Shown: positions 7,676-15,536 of the stretch, one piece after another
How the letters are laid out: every line of letters begins with the position of its first letter
How positions within the stretch are numbered: the stretch's first letter is position 1
Assembly (NCBI RefSeq): GCF_021740465.1
Contig: NZ_JAIOZR010000006.1
Coordinates: forward strand, 62,001 to 126,000
Reading direction: 5' to 3'
DNA: 64,000 bases
Origin: Chlorobium sp.
GTDB lineage: Bacteria > Bacteroidota > Chlorobiia > Chlorobiales > Chlorobiaceae
Translations under genes and position numbers: made by a program
The notes under the pieces: model-generated
What the model was told of the DNA's origin: nothing
Databases searched by the model: none
What the model saw: the letters and a program-made list of their open reading frames with translations, nothing else

Positions 7676-8776
7676 CTATTGCGGGCGCCCTGTGGTGAAG
7701 AACCTGCGCGCATCCTCTATCGCCCGCAACACCTCGCGATCCTCGACATTCTCCTCCAGAAGAAAGGCTTCTCCCGGTTTTTTCAGCAGCACGAACCGCA
7801 GTTTGCTGTCGAGTTTCTTCTTGTCGGAGAACATGTTTTCAAGCAGGGCCTCCGCGCTGTGCATAAGAAAGCGGCGTTCGAGGAGTCCGCGGGGAAAGCG
7901 GAAGCGGGAGATCAATTCGAGACCGGAGCGCATGGCGTCCCCTGGGAGGTAGCCGAGATTGTGCGAGAGACAGAGCGCACAGGCCATGCCGATTGTGACG
8001 GCTTCACCGTGGCGGATATGACGGTATTCTGCAAGCTTTTCGAGTCCGTGTGCGAAGGTGTGGCCGAAATTGAGCGTTGCCCTGAGCCCCGTGGTCTCCC
8101 TGAAATCCTTCTCCACCACATCGGCCTTGATGAAGGCGCTGCGCCGGACCGCTTCGCTGATGAAGGGCTCCTCGAGAGCCGTTATCCGGTCGAAATGCTT
8201 TTCGAGCCATTCCAGAAAAACGCTGTCGGCGATGAAGCCGTATTTGATCACTTCGGCCATGCCGCCGAACACCTCCCGCCGGGGAAGGGTCGTGAGGAAG
8301 GATGGATCGATCAGCACCAGTTCGGGCATATGGAAAAAACCGATGAGGTTCTTGCCGAGCGGGTGGTTGATGGCAACCTTGCCGCCGATGGCGCTGTCGG
8401 TCATGGCCAGAAGGGTGGTGGGGCACTGAACGACCGGAAGGCCCCGGTAGTAGCTCGCCGCAATGAAGCCGCCGAGATCGCCCACTACGCCGCCGCCTAC
8501 GGCCAGAAGATTCCAGCTCCGGTCGACTCCGGCTTCGATCATGCCGCCGTAGAGGCGGTACGCCGAACTGAAGCTTTTCGAGGTCTCCCTTGCCGGTACC
8601 GAAAGCTCGAGCAGCCGGAATCCCTGCTCCTCGAGGGTGCCGATAACCCTGTCCCTGAAGAGGCGTCGGGTGTTTTCGTCGAAAAGTACAACGGTTTTCA
8701 GGGCAAGGCCGTGCTTTCGGTACAGCTCTGCCGCTTCCGAAAGTACCGGGGTTCCTACGATGATACTGCTGTTCAC
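7676..8776 (-). CDS. aroB: 3-dehydroquinate synthase
   Basis: Second enzyme of the shikimate pathway: converts DAHP to 3-dehydroquinate using NAD and a divalent metal. It has 366 residues, the normal length. Diagnostic blocks are the NAD loop AVGGGVVGDLGGFIAASYYRG, PTTLLAMTDSAIGGKVAINH, GGMAEVIKYGFI and the metal ligands in LNFGHTFAHGLE and the HGEAV segment. It lies 14 bases downstream of aroK on the same strand, so the two pathway enzymes form an operon. The C-terminus runs up to the repeat element. Confidence 0.96.
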   Translation of the reverse strand: MNSSIIVGTPVLSEAAELYRKHGLALKTVVLFDENTRRLFRDRVIGTLEEQGFRLLELSVPARETSKSFSSAYRLYGGMIEAGVDRSWNLLAVGGGVVGDLGGFIAASYYRGLPVVQCPTTLLAMTDSAIGGKVAINHPLGKNLIGFFHMPELVLIDPSFLTTLPRREVFGGMAEVIKYGFIADSVFLEWLEKHFDRITALEEPFISEAVRRSAFIKADVVEKDFRETTGLRATLNFGHTFAHGLEKLAEYRHIRHGEAVTIGMACALCLSHNLGYLPGDAMRSGLELISRFRFPRGLLERRFLMHSAEALLENMFSDKKKLDSKLRFVLLKKPGEAFLLEENVEDREVLRAIEDARRFFTTGRPQ

Positions 8777-8790
8777 AATTGTCTGTCTGG

Positions 8791-9366
8791 TTACGGTTTA
8801 TTACGGCCCTGCTGCTCTGCCTGGCGGACATGGCGGTTGATTTTTCTGGTCAGTTCCTCGACCGTTGAGCCGATTCGCCGGGTGTCGGTCTGCACGGTGA
8901 AATCGGCCGCCAGGTATCGCGGTTCGCGTTTTTCGAGAATGGCCGATATTTTCGTCTCGATCTCTTCCCGCGAAAGCCTCCGCCCGTTCTCTCCCCTGAG
9001 CAGGGGGCGGTCGGTTTTAAAGCAGAGCCGTCTGGAGAGCGACCTGGGGGTTGATTTCAGGTAAACGAGCGTTCCGTGCTTCCGGACGAAGTCGAAGCAG
9101 TCGTCGTTTTCAAGTACGCCGCCTCCCAGCGACACCACCATCTCCTCCTTTACGGCAAGCTGCTGCAGCGTTTTCAGTTCCATCATCCTGAACGCCGGTT
9201 CTCCCTCTTCGGCAAAAATTTTCGTAATGGATTTCCGGGCGCTTTGCTCGATAGCCTGGTCGAGGTCGAGGAACTCGTAGCCGAGGGAGTTGGCAAGCAG
9301 CGGCCCTATGGTCGATTTGCCCGAACCGCTGAAACCGGTGAGAAAGATAAGCGAGTGATGCTTCAT
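8791..9366 (-). CDS. aroK: Shikimate kinase
   Basis: Phosphorylates shikimate at the 3-hydroxyl with ATP. The 191-residue protein shows the P-loop GFSGSGKST near the N-terminus, the shikimate-binding LDLDQAIE, the VVSLGGGVL motif and RPLL of the lid region. It is the first gene of the aroK-aroB pair, with recD2 about 150 bases upstream on the same strand. Confidence 0.95.
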   Translation of the reverse strand: MKHHSLIFLTGFSGSGKSTIGPLLANSLGYEFLDLDQAIEQSARKSITKIFAEEGEPAFRMMELKTLQQLAVKEEMVVSLGGGVLENDDCFDFVRKHGTLVYLKSTPRSLSRRLCFKTDRPLLRGENGRRLSREEIETKISAILEKREPRYLAADFTVQTDTRRIGSTVEELTRKINRHVRQAEQQGRNKP

Positions 9367-9503
9367 GACTCAAGCCTGCTATCGGCAACGCCTTCCGCCG
9401 TTTTCCGGCGTTTTCAACCGCCAAAACCGGCTCGGGGGCATTCTGAAAAAGAGTTTAAACGTTTTCGTATGCGTCAAATATAGCAAAAAAGGGAAAGCTA
9501 CGA

Positions 9504-9526
9504 GGCACCTCTGTTTATTTGTTCCG
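9504..9526. repeat. Fragment of the inverted-repeat element in the recD2 stop region
   Basis: GGCACCTCTGTTTATTTG plus TTCCG matches the left end of copy A (7373-7395) with one mismatch in 23 bases. Only this end is present. The recD2 stop codon (9515-9517) and its last three codons lie in the repeat, so an element end has supplied the C-terminus. Confidence 0.75.
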
Positions 9527-11800
9527 CCTATCCGGGCGGTTTGGTCGGAGGGGCGGCTCCGCCTGAGGCAGGGAAGGCTGTTTTCCGGAGCTTTCCCTGG
9601 CCAGGTAAAGCTTTCGGGCCAGGGTTGTCATGCGTCGGCCGGCTTTCCTGTTTGCGACCGCCATGGCGAGTGCTTTGGGCTCTGCGACAATCACCACCAG
9701 CTTCTTGCCTCTCGTGACGGCCGTATAGATCAGGTTCCGTTCGAGCAGCGTGAAGTGCTGCATGCCGAGAGGGATCACCACGGCCTGGTATTCGGAGCCC
9801 TGGCTTTTGTGGATGCTTGTGGCGTAGGCGAGCGCAAGTTCGTCGAGTTCGCCGAATTCGTAACGCACCGGACGCCGGTCGAAGTCGGCAACCAGTTCGC
9901 TCTCTCCGGTATCGATCGAGGTGATCATGCCGATATCGCCGTTGAACACCTCCTTGTCGTAGTTGTTCACCATCTGGATAACCTTGTCGCCGGGGGAAAA
10001 CGTGGTTCCGAAGCGGGATATTTTCGGCTCGGCACTGCCGTTCAGGGCCTGCTGCAGTTCGGCGTTCAGGGCCCTTGAGCCGAGCCCGCCGCGATTCATG
10101 GGGGTCAGCACCTGGATATCCCTGACCGGATGAAAGCCGAAGCGTGCGGGAATGCGTTCGGTTACCATCTGCATCAGTTTCTGGTGGATCTCTTCGGGCG
10201 ACGACGCCCTTACCACATAGAAGTCAGAGAGCGCATCGCCTTCGGAGTTCAGCGGGATATCGCCGTTGTTGATGCGGTGAGCGTTCACGATGATCTGCGA
10301 CTCGGCGGCCTGCCGGAAAATTTCGGTAAGCGTGACTACGGGAACGCAGCCGGATGCGATGATGTCGGTAAGTACGGCTCCGGGGCCGACCGAAGGGAGC
10401 TGGTCGGAGTCGCCCACCATGAGCAGGGCGGCTTTTGCCGGAATGGCCGAGAGCAGGCGGCTCATCAGTACGATATCGACCATGGAGGTTTCGTCGACGA
10501 CCACCATGTCGGCTTCAAGCGGATTGCCGGGGCCTCGCTTGAAGCCGCCGGTGAGCGGATCGAATTCAAGCAGGCGATGGACGGTTCTGGCCTCCATGCC
10601 GGTCGATTCCGAGAGCCGTTTGGCGGCCCGGCCCGTAGGTGCGCAGAGGGCGATTTTCGATGTTTTTTTCCGGATAACCCTCAGAATGGCATTGACCAGC
10701 GTGGTCTTGCCGACACCGGGTCCGCCGGTGATGACGGAGGCCTTGCTCGTGAGCACCAGGGAGAGAGCCTCTTTCTGGGAGGGGGAGAGCCGCAGGCCGG
10801 TCTCCTTTTCAACCTGCAGAATGGCCTTGCCGCAATCGATCTCCTTCCACGGAGGCTTTCCCTGCAGAAGGGCGGCAAGCGCAGCGGCGCTGCGCTCTTC
10901 GGCCCGGTGAAGAGGCGCAAGGTAAAAAACATCGTCGGCGTCGATTACCTCGCGCACCAGATTGAACTTTCCCGTTTCCAGGGCGATGGCCTCTTCGATT
11001 ATCTCCACGGCGATGTCGAGCACCTCGGCAGCTTTCCGCACAAGTTGCTCCCTGGGTACGGCGCAGTGTCCGTTCGCGGCAAATTCCTGCAGCACGTGGC
11101 GGACGCCGGCTTCGGCCCTGATAAGCGAGTCGTGGGCGATGCCGAGCTTCGATGCGATGGTGTCGGCCGTAAGAAAACCGATGCCGTCGATATCGAGGGA
11201 GAGCCGGTAAGGGTTTTCGGAAACCTTGCTGATGGCCTCCTCCCGGTAGGTTTTGTATATGCGGTATGCTCGCGCGATGCCTACGCCGTGCGACTGGAGG
11301 AACACCATGATATCGCGTATGGCTTTCTGTTCCTCCCACGATTTCGTAATGATCTCGAGCCTTTTTTTGCCGATGCCCGCCACATCGAGCAGCTTTTCAG
11401 GATCGTTGTCGAGAATGTCGAGCACGCCGGTGCCGAATTTTTTAACCAGTTTTTTTGCGTAGAACGCACCGACCCCCCTTACCATGCCCGATGCGAGGTA
11501 TTTTTCCACACCTTCGGCGGAGTTTGGAGGTACCACGGCAATCTGGTCGGCCTTGAACTGGAGTCCGTGCACCTTGCTGTTCTGCCAGTTTCCCGCGCAC
11601 TCAACAAGCTCTCCCGGCGATACGGCCGGGGTGGTGCCCACAACCGTAACCGGTTCGCGGTTGCCTTTGGCCCGGATTTTCAGCACCGAAAAGCCGTTCT
11701 CCGCGTTATGGTAGGTTATCCGTTCAACCGTTCCGGAAACCCGTTCCAGGGTATGTCCGGGAGTTTCGCCCTGACCGGTCTCTCTGGGGTGTATCTCCAT
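9515..11800 (-). CDS. recD2: RecD-like ATP-dependent DNA helicase (RecD2/YrrC type)
   Basis: A superfamily 1B 5'-3' helicase, 761 residues. The N-terminus carries an OB-like domain and helix-hairpin-helix repeats (GMVRGVGAFYAKKLVKKFG, VAGIGKKRLEII), which is the RecD2 layout of organisms using RecD outside RecBCD. Helicase motifs: Walker A ITGGPGVGKTTL, motif Ia CAPTGRAAKRL, Walker B VVVDETSMVD, motif III VGDSDQLPSVGPG and motif VI YTAVTRGKK, with YATSIHKSQGSEY (motif V). No recB or recC is nearby. The last residues, RPDRRNK, are encoded partly by the repeat end at 9504-9526. Probable role is DNA repair or protection of replication intermediates. Confidence 0.94.
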   Translation of the reverse strand: MEIHPRETGQGETPGHTLERVSGTVERITYHNAENGFSVLKIRAKGNREPVTVVGTTPAVSPGELVECAGNWQNSKVHGLQFKADQIAVVPPNSAEGVEKYLASGMVRGVGAFYAKKLVKKFGTGVLDILDNDPEKLLDVAGIGKKRLEIITKSWEEQKAIRDIMVFLQSHGVGIARAYRIYKTYREEAISKVSENPYRLSLDIDGIGFLTADTIASKLGIAHDSLIRAEAGVRHVLQEFAANGHCAVPREQLVRKAAEVLDIAVEIIEEAIALETGKFNLVREVIDADDVFYLAPLHRAEERSAAALAALLQGKPPWKEIDCGKAILQVEKETGLRLSPSQKEALSLVLTSKASVITGGPGVGKTTLVNAILRVIRKKTSKIALCAPTGRAAKRLSESTGMEARTVHRLLEFDPLTGGFKRGPGNPLEADMVVVDETSMVDIVLMSRLLSAIPAKAALLMVGDSDQLPSVGPGAVLTDIIASGCVPVVTLTEIFRQAAESQIIVNAHRINNGDIPLNSEGDALSDFYVVRASSPEEIHQKLMQMVTERIPARFGFHPVRDIQVLTPMNRGGLGSRALNAELQQALNGSAEPKISRFGTTFSPGDKVIQMVNNYDKEVFNGDIGMITSIDTGESELVADFDRRPVRYEFGELDELALAYATSIHKSQGSEYQAVVIPLGMQHFTLLERNLIYTAVTRGKKLVVIVAEPKALAMAVANRKAGRRMTTLARKLYLARESSGKQPSLPQAEPPLRPNRPDRRNK

Positions 11801-11940
11801 AAGCCGTTCGCATGAAGGTGGTTCGCTTACCCGTTATAGTACAAAAATAATATGCTGCAGCGGTATCATATTGTACCGTAACCGGAAAAATCATAGCTTC
11901 CGCCCTTTCAGCTTCATCAGCCATGCACAGCAATTGCGCC

Positions 11941-12642
11941 ATGAAAAACCTCTGCATCATAAAAGCAGGCACGACCTACCGTTCGACCCTGCAGGCTTTC
12001 GGCGATTTCGAGGACTGGACAGGGGCGGCCCTGGGGGAGTGCGGGCTGCCGGTTGCGGTTATAGACGTCGCAGGCGGCGAGCCGCTGCCTTCGCCCGATC
12101 AATGCTGCGGTGTGATCGTTACCGGATCGCATGCCATGGTTACCGACAATCTTCCCTGGAGTGTAGCCATTGAGGACTGGATTCCTTCTCTGCTTGCAGG
12201 TGGGGTGCCGTTTCTCGGGATCTGCTACGGCCACCAGCTGCTCGGTCGTGCTCTCGGCGGCAGGGTGGGCTATAACCCTCGTGGACGGGAGATCGGCACG
12301 GTTCGGGTTTCACTTGCCGGAGAAGCCTCCGCCGATCCGCTTTTCAGCGGGGTCGAGGCGCATTTTTATGCCCATGCCATTCACGAGCAGTCGGTGCTCG
12401 AGCTGCCTTCGGAGGCCGTCGTTCTTGCCGGCAACGCTCACGATTCCGTTCATGCGTTCCGCGTCGGGCTGTGTGCGTGGGGCGTACAGTTTCATCCCGA
12501 ATACACGGTTCCGGTCATGCAGGAGTATATCCGGGCCGAAGGGGGAAGCCGCTCCGACGATCTGCTGTTGCAGGTAAGAGATACTCCCGATGCGCGGCTG
12601 GTGCTCACCAATTTCGCCTCCATTGCGAGGCAGCACTGCTGA
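11941..12642 (+). CDS. Class I glutamine amidotransferase (GMP-synthase-like)
   Basis: A stand-alone GATase domain of 233 residues that releases ammonia from glutamine for an unidentified synthase or hydrolyses a gamma-glutamyl compound. The triad is visible: Cys95 in FLGICYGHQLLG, and His/Glu in VQFHPEYT. The start at 11941 (MKNLCII) is preferred to the frame's earlier ATG at 11923 because the conserved beta strand begins there; no clear Shine-Dalgarno site settles it. There is no fused synthase domain, and neighbours give no pathway. Similar free-standing proteins are annotated as type 1 glutamine amidotransferases. Confidence 0.85.
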   Translation: MKNLCIIKAGTTYRSTLQAFGDFEDWTGAALGECGLPVAVIDVAGGEPLPSPDQCCGVIVTGSHAMVTDNLPWSVAIEDWIPSLLAGGVPFLGICYGHQLLGRALGGRVGYNPRGREIGTVRVSLAGEASADPLFSGVEAHFYAHAIHEQSVLELPSEAVVLAGNAHDSVHAFRVGLCAWGVQFHPEYTVPVMQEYIRAEGGSRSDDLLLQVRDTPDARLVLTNFASIARQHC

Positions 12643-12765
12643 TGTCTGCGGGAAAAAGAGGCCCCTTTCAAGCTGTTTTCTCGTTTTCGCTTGCTAAATT
12701 GAAAAATTTCGGAGTAACAGATTGAGTAACCGGTTAGTACCCGGTTTATAAGGGGATCAACATCG

Positions 12766-13395
12766 ATGCGCAGTTCACCTCCTGCCTCCCTTCCTTTCAG
12801 TAAACCCGTCATGATTGCCGACAAGCTTATCAGTGCCGGAGTACTTCTCTCTCTGGGATTCAGCGGAGTGCGTGCCGATCTTACGATGGTTGCGGTCTAC
12901 CTTCTGCTCTATCCCTATCTCTATGTTACCGGGAGGCGCCAGGCTGTCCGTCACCTGCTGGTCGCCTCGCTTGTCGCCAGCTGCTGGTTTTTCATCGCGA
13001 AAGGGCAGTACGGCTATAACCGTGAAATGCTGCTTATCGGGGGTTATACCGTGTATCCTCTTTTCGCCTGGGCTGTAGGCCTGTTCGGGGTCTACCTGAT
13101 GTACTCCTACTGGGTCAGGCTTTTTCCGAACTGCACGCTGGGGGGCAAACTGATTTTTTTCGTGGTGCTTTACTGGTCGCTGCTTTTCGGTTCGGAAATA
13201 CTTGCTTACAACTATTTTCATTTCCGCAATATCGCCACGGCAAACTACGCAGGCCTGCCTCTGGTGAACTGCATTCATGTGCCGGGGTGGATGCAGGCGG
13301 CATATCTCCTCAACGGCCCGCTCTATTTTCTCATCTGCGAGTTTTCAGGCTTTACCGATCCGAATGTCCCGATGCGCCCTGCTTTGCCCCGGTGA
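12766..13395 (+). CDS. Polytopic membrane protein, function unknown
   Basis: A 209-residue, strongly hydrophobic protein with about five membrane segments (for example VAVYLLLYPYLYV, LLVASLVASCWFFI, LFAWAVGLFGVYLMY, LIFFVVLYWSLLFGSEI, YLLNGPLYFLI). A conserved-looking loop, YNYFHFRNIATANY, precedes LVNCIHVPGWM. AAGGGG lies about 11 bases upstream of the ATG. A later start at 12811 is possible. No family is recognised; it stands alone between short intergenic gaps. Confidence 0.7.
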   Translation: MRSSPPASLPFSKPVMIADKLISAGVLLSLGFSGVRADLTMVAVYLLLYPYLYVTGRRQAVRHLLVASLVASCWFFIAKGQYGYNREMLLIGGYTVYPLFAWAVGLFGVYLMYSYWVRLFPNCTLGGKLIFFVVLYWSLLFGSEILAYNYFHFRNIATANYAGLPLVNCIHVPGWMQAAYLLNGPLYFLICEFSGFTDPNVPMRPALPR

Positions 13396-13557
13396 GGGTT
13401 CCTGCAAACCGTTCCGGTGGCATTATCAGGGGAGTGCTTCTGGTAATTCGGTGCCAAATCGTTAGTTTTCAGAATACTCTGCGGTACATGCCGGGCATCA
13501 TGGCCCGTCCTCCCCGGAAGTTCAGTTTTTTTTTTTAAAGCCAGGTTTTCCAGCCAT

Positions 13558-14244
13558 ATGACAGACAACACCAGTAAACCGGTAACCGGCGCCGAACTTG
13601 GCGAACTTGAGGCCTTCCTGCTTTCCGCGTCGGCACCATCGGGCGCTATGGATCTCGACATGCTCGACGGTTTTTTTGCCGCCCTTGCTTCCGGTCCTGA
13701 GCCACTTCAGCCGGAGCAGTGGCTTCCGCTGGTGTGGGGGCCTGAGGCCGAATCACCCCCGGATTTCGCTTCTGTAGAGGAGATGGAGAAAATGCTTTCG
13801 CTCATGGTGCGCTACAAGCATCTTGTCGAAAGCGTGCTTCTCCTTGATCCCGAAAGCTATCAGCCGCTTTTCGGGCGGTGTTCGTTCAGCGACAGCCTGG
13901 AGGAGAGGGCTGCGGTCGAGAATTGGGCCAGGGGATTTCTTCTGGGCATCGGGCCGGTTCGGGAAACCTGGCAGCCGCTCTTCGACGGGGATACGGAGTT
14001 CTCCGTCATAGCGCCGGTGTTTCTTTTGGCCGACATCGGGGATGAACGCGATATCGATGAGGTGCAGTGGCTGCAGTGCCGGGATGGCGTTGCCGAATGC
14101 GTCAGGGCGATACACCGCTTCTGGACTCCGTTCCGCGGTAAAACCGGAACAGTCGAGCGTCCTTCATCGGAAGGGATTGACGACCGGCAGGATGACGATT
14201 TCAGCCGGGAGTGTCAGTGCCGTCGCGATAAAGATAAAGGGTAA
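13558..14244 (+). CDS. UPF0149 (YecA/YgfB-like) family protein
   Basis: A 228-residue protein with the UPF0149 pattern: LEAFLLSA near the start, then MDLDMLDGFFAALASGP, WLPLVWG and NWARGFLLGIG further on. Many members carry a C-terminal SEC-C zinc motif; here the tail is charged (DRQDDDFSRECQCRRDKDKG) and no C-x-C-x(8)-C-H motif is seen. The molecular function of the family is not settled. The gene ends 41 bases before a truncated SDR. Confidence 0.85.
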   Translation: MTDNTSKPVTGAELGELEAFLLSASAPSGAMDLDMLDGFFAALASGPEPLQPEQWLPLVWGPEAESPPDFASVEEMEKMLSLMVRYKHLVESVLLLDPESYQPLFGRCSFSDSLEERAAVENWARGFLLGIGPVRETWQPLFDGDTEFSVIAPVFLLADIGDERDIDEVQWLQCRDGVAECVRAIHRFWTPFRGKTGTVERPSSEGIDDRQDDDFSRECQCRRDKDKG

Positions 14245-14285
14245 GTTTGCAAGTGATCTGATTCAACCATGATGTATACCCGGAC

Positions 14286-14675
14286 ATGAGCGAAACGAGT
14301 GTTGTCATTACCGGAAGTTCTCGGGGCATAGGTTTCGGGCTCGCGGAGCAGTTTCTTTTGCGGGGTTGCCGGGTTATGGTGAACGGCAGTTCTTCCGCTA
14401 CCACCCAGGCGGCTCTCGAGCGGTTCAGCCGTTACGGAGACCGGGTATGCGGCGTGGCTGCGGATGTGAGCCGACGCGAAGGGCTGCTTCAGCTGCATCG
14501 GGAGGCGCTCGCCCGTTTTGGCGGCGTGGATATCTGGATCAACAATGCAGGACTCAGCCACGAGACCAGACCGGCCTGGGAGCTCGATGCGGAAACGGTG
14601 GAGAGATATACAGGCCTGCGTCCTCCGGTTTGCGGCGCTATCTTCTTGTTCGTATTTTCAGGGAAAAAGGGATGA
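14286..14675 (+). pseudogene. Truncated short-chain dehydrogenase (NYC1/NOL-like chlorophyllide b reductase type)
   Basis: The first 107 residues are a good SDR N-terminus: the nucleotide loop TGSSRGIGFGLAEQFLLRG, the acidic AADVSRREG and DIWINNAGLSHETRP. The WINNAG variant of NNAG and the overall pattern recall chlorophyll(ide) b reductases of the NYC1/NOL group and relatives in phototrophs. After DAETVERY the frame runs into 20 unrelated residues and stops, so the catalytic Ser, the YxxxK motif and the whole second half are missing (129 residues against about 250 or more). No remnant of the second half is seen in the next bases. This points to a deletion; a full-length relative may exist elsewhere. 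Confidence 0.75.
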
Positions 14676-14739
14676 ACTTTGTTTGCAGGCAATGAAATCA
14701 TTCCGATAGAATCTTCAGGGGGGCTAACCGGAAAAAACC

Positions 14740-15156
14740 ATGGACGCTGTCGCAGGTTTTTTGCAGGAGAGGATGGCAACGGCATACCTGGAACAGACGT
14801 GGGCTGTGGCGCTGGTTGGATCCATGAATCTCTTTATTGCTGACCATGCAAAGCTCATGCTGACCTGCTTCAGAAAATGGGTGTTGCAGGCGGCTCTTTT
14901 CATGGCATCGTGCTGTGCTCTCCTGATTGTGTTGAGCCGTCATTGCATATACCTCTATTATGACGGATGCCTGAAAACCCTGCTTGCGGATTCCGCCTTC
15001 GCTTCCGCATGTCCTTCCGGGAGCGTCTACTGGCTCTCCGGGCAACTTGCCCTCTATTCCGGGGTGTCGTTTTACTCGCTGATCGTTGTGTGCCTCTATC
15101 TGTTTGCGGCTCGGGTGATAGTGGTTACGGAGTATCCCGCAGATACATACCGGTGA
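14740..15156 (+). CDS. Hypothetical membrane protein
   Basis: A 138-residue predicted protein with two to three hydrophobic stretches: QAALFMASCCALLIVL around residue 50, and the C-terminal YSGVSFYSLIVVCLYLFAA around 105-125. The segment between them contains several Cys residues. No family is recognised. It begins 64 bases after the truncated SDR and could be a small inner-membrane protein. Coding is plausible from composition and membrane pattern but not certain. Confidence 0.5.
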   Translation: MDAVAGFLQERMATAYLEQTWAVALVGSMNLFIADHAKLMLTCFRKWVLQAALFMASCCALLIVLSRHCIYLYYDGCLKTLLADSAFASACPSGSVYWLSGQLALYSGVSFYSLIVVCLYLFAARVIVVTEYPADTYR

Positions 15157-15214
15157 TGGAGCAGGCCGGGCTTCGTGCCGGTCATGATTCTCGTTAATCA
15201 AATCAAGTATCCCT

Positions 15215-15523
15215 ATGACATGTCCTGCAACGTATACGGTTCCTGTCGCCAAGGGTGTGGTGACGGGTGTTCTGAAGAGGCTGATAGCCCGGAAGAAAGG
15301 CATTGCGAACTGGCACACCGGGGTTCTCCTGAAGCACCGGCTGCGGGAGGATCTGCGTTTTACCGACGCGGGTGTCCGTGCTCTGACTCCCGACCTGAAC
15401 GATTGCTTCCGGCCGCTTTCTCTTGCCCTGACTCCCGGAGAGGTCGGGCGGTGCCGTACCGTCGAGGATCTCGCCTGGCTGATCTGGAACGCCGTTTCCG
15501 AAGAGTTCAAAACCAACCGTTAA
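15215..15523 (+). CDS. Small hypothetical protein
   Basis: A 102-residue soluble protein with basic N-terminal half (VLKRLIARKKGIANWHTGVLLKHRLRED) and the C-terminal block LTPGEVGRCRTVEDLAWLIW. It ends 13 bases before the start of the next gene, with which it may be co-transcribed. No family is recognised; the last block has a loose resemblance to the end of acyl-carrier-like helical domains, but the phosphopantetheine DSL motif is absent. Confidence 0.55.
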   Translation: MTCPATYTVPVAKGVVTGVLKRLIARKKGIANWHTGVLLKHRLREDLRFTDAGVRALTPDLNDCFRPLSLALTPGEVGRCRTVEDLAWLIWNAVSEEFKTNR

Positions 15524-15536
15524 ATTGCATCGCATC

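Noticed and set aside
7363-7713. Short frames within the inverted-repeat element (62 to 89 codons)
   Set aside because: They exist on both strands of the repeat, end in the same repeated stop region and differ by frameshift between copies; no coding signal.
7673-9064. 463-codon open frame on the plus strand
   Set aside because: Antisense to aroB and aroK, both of which are intact and recognisable.
10130-11815. 561-codon open frame on the plus strand
   Set aside because: It is the antisense of recD2, which has all helicase motifs; the plus-strand product shows no family pattern and its His/Gly/Phe-rich composition is typical of an antisense reading in GC-rich DNA.
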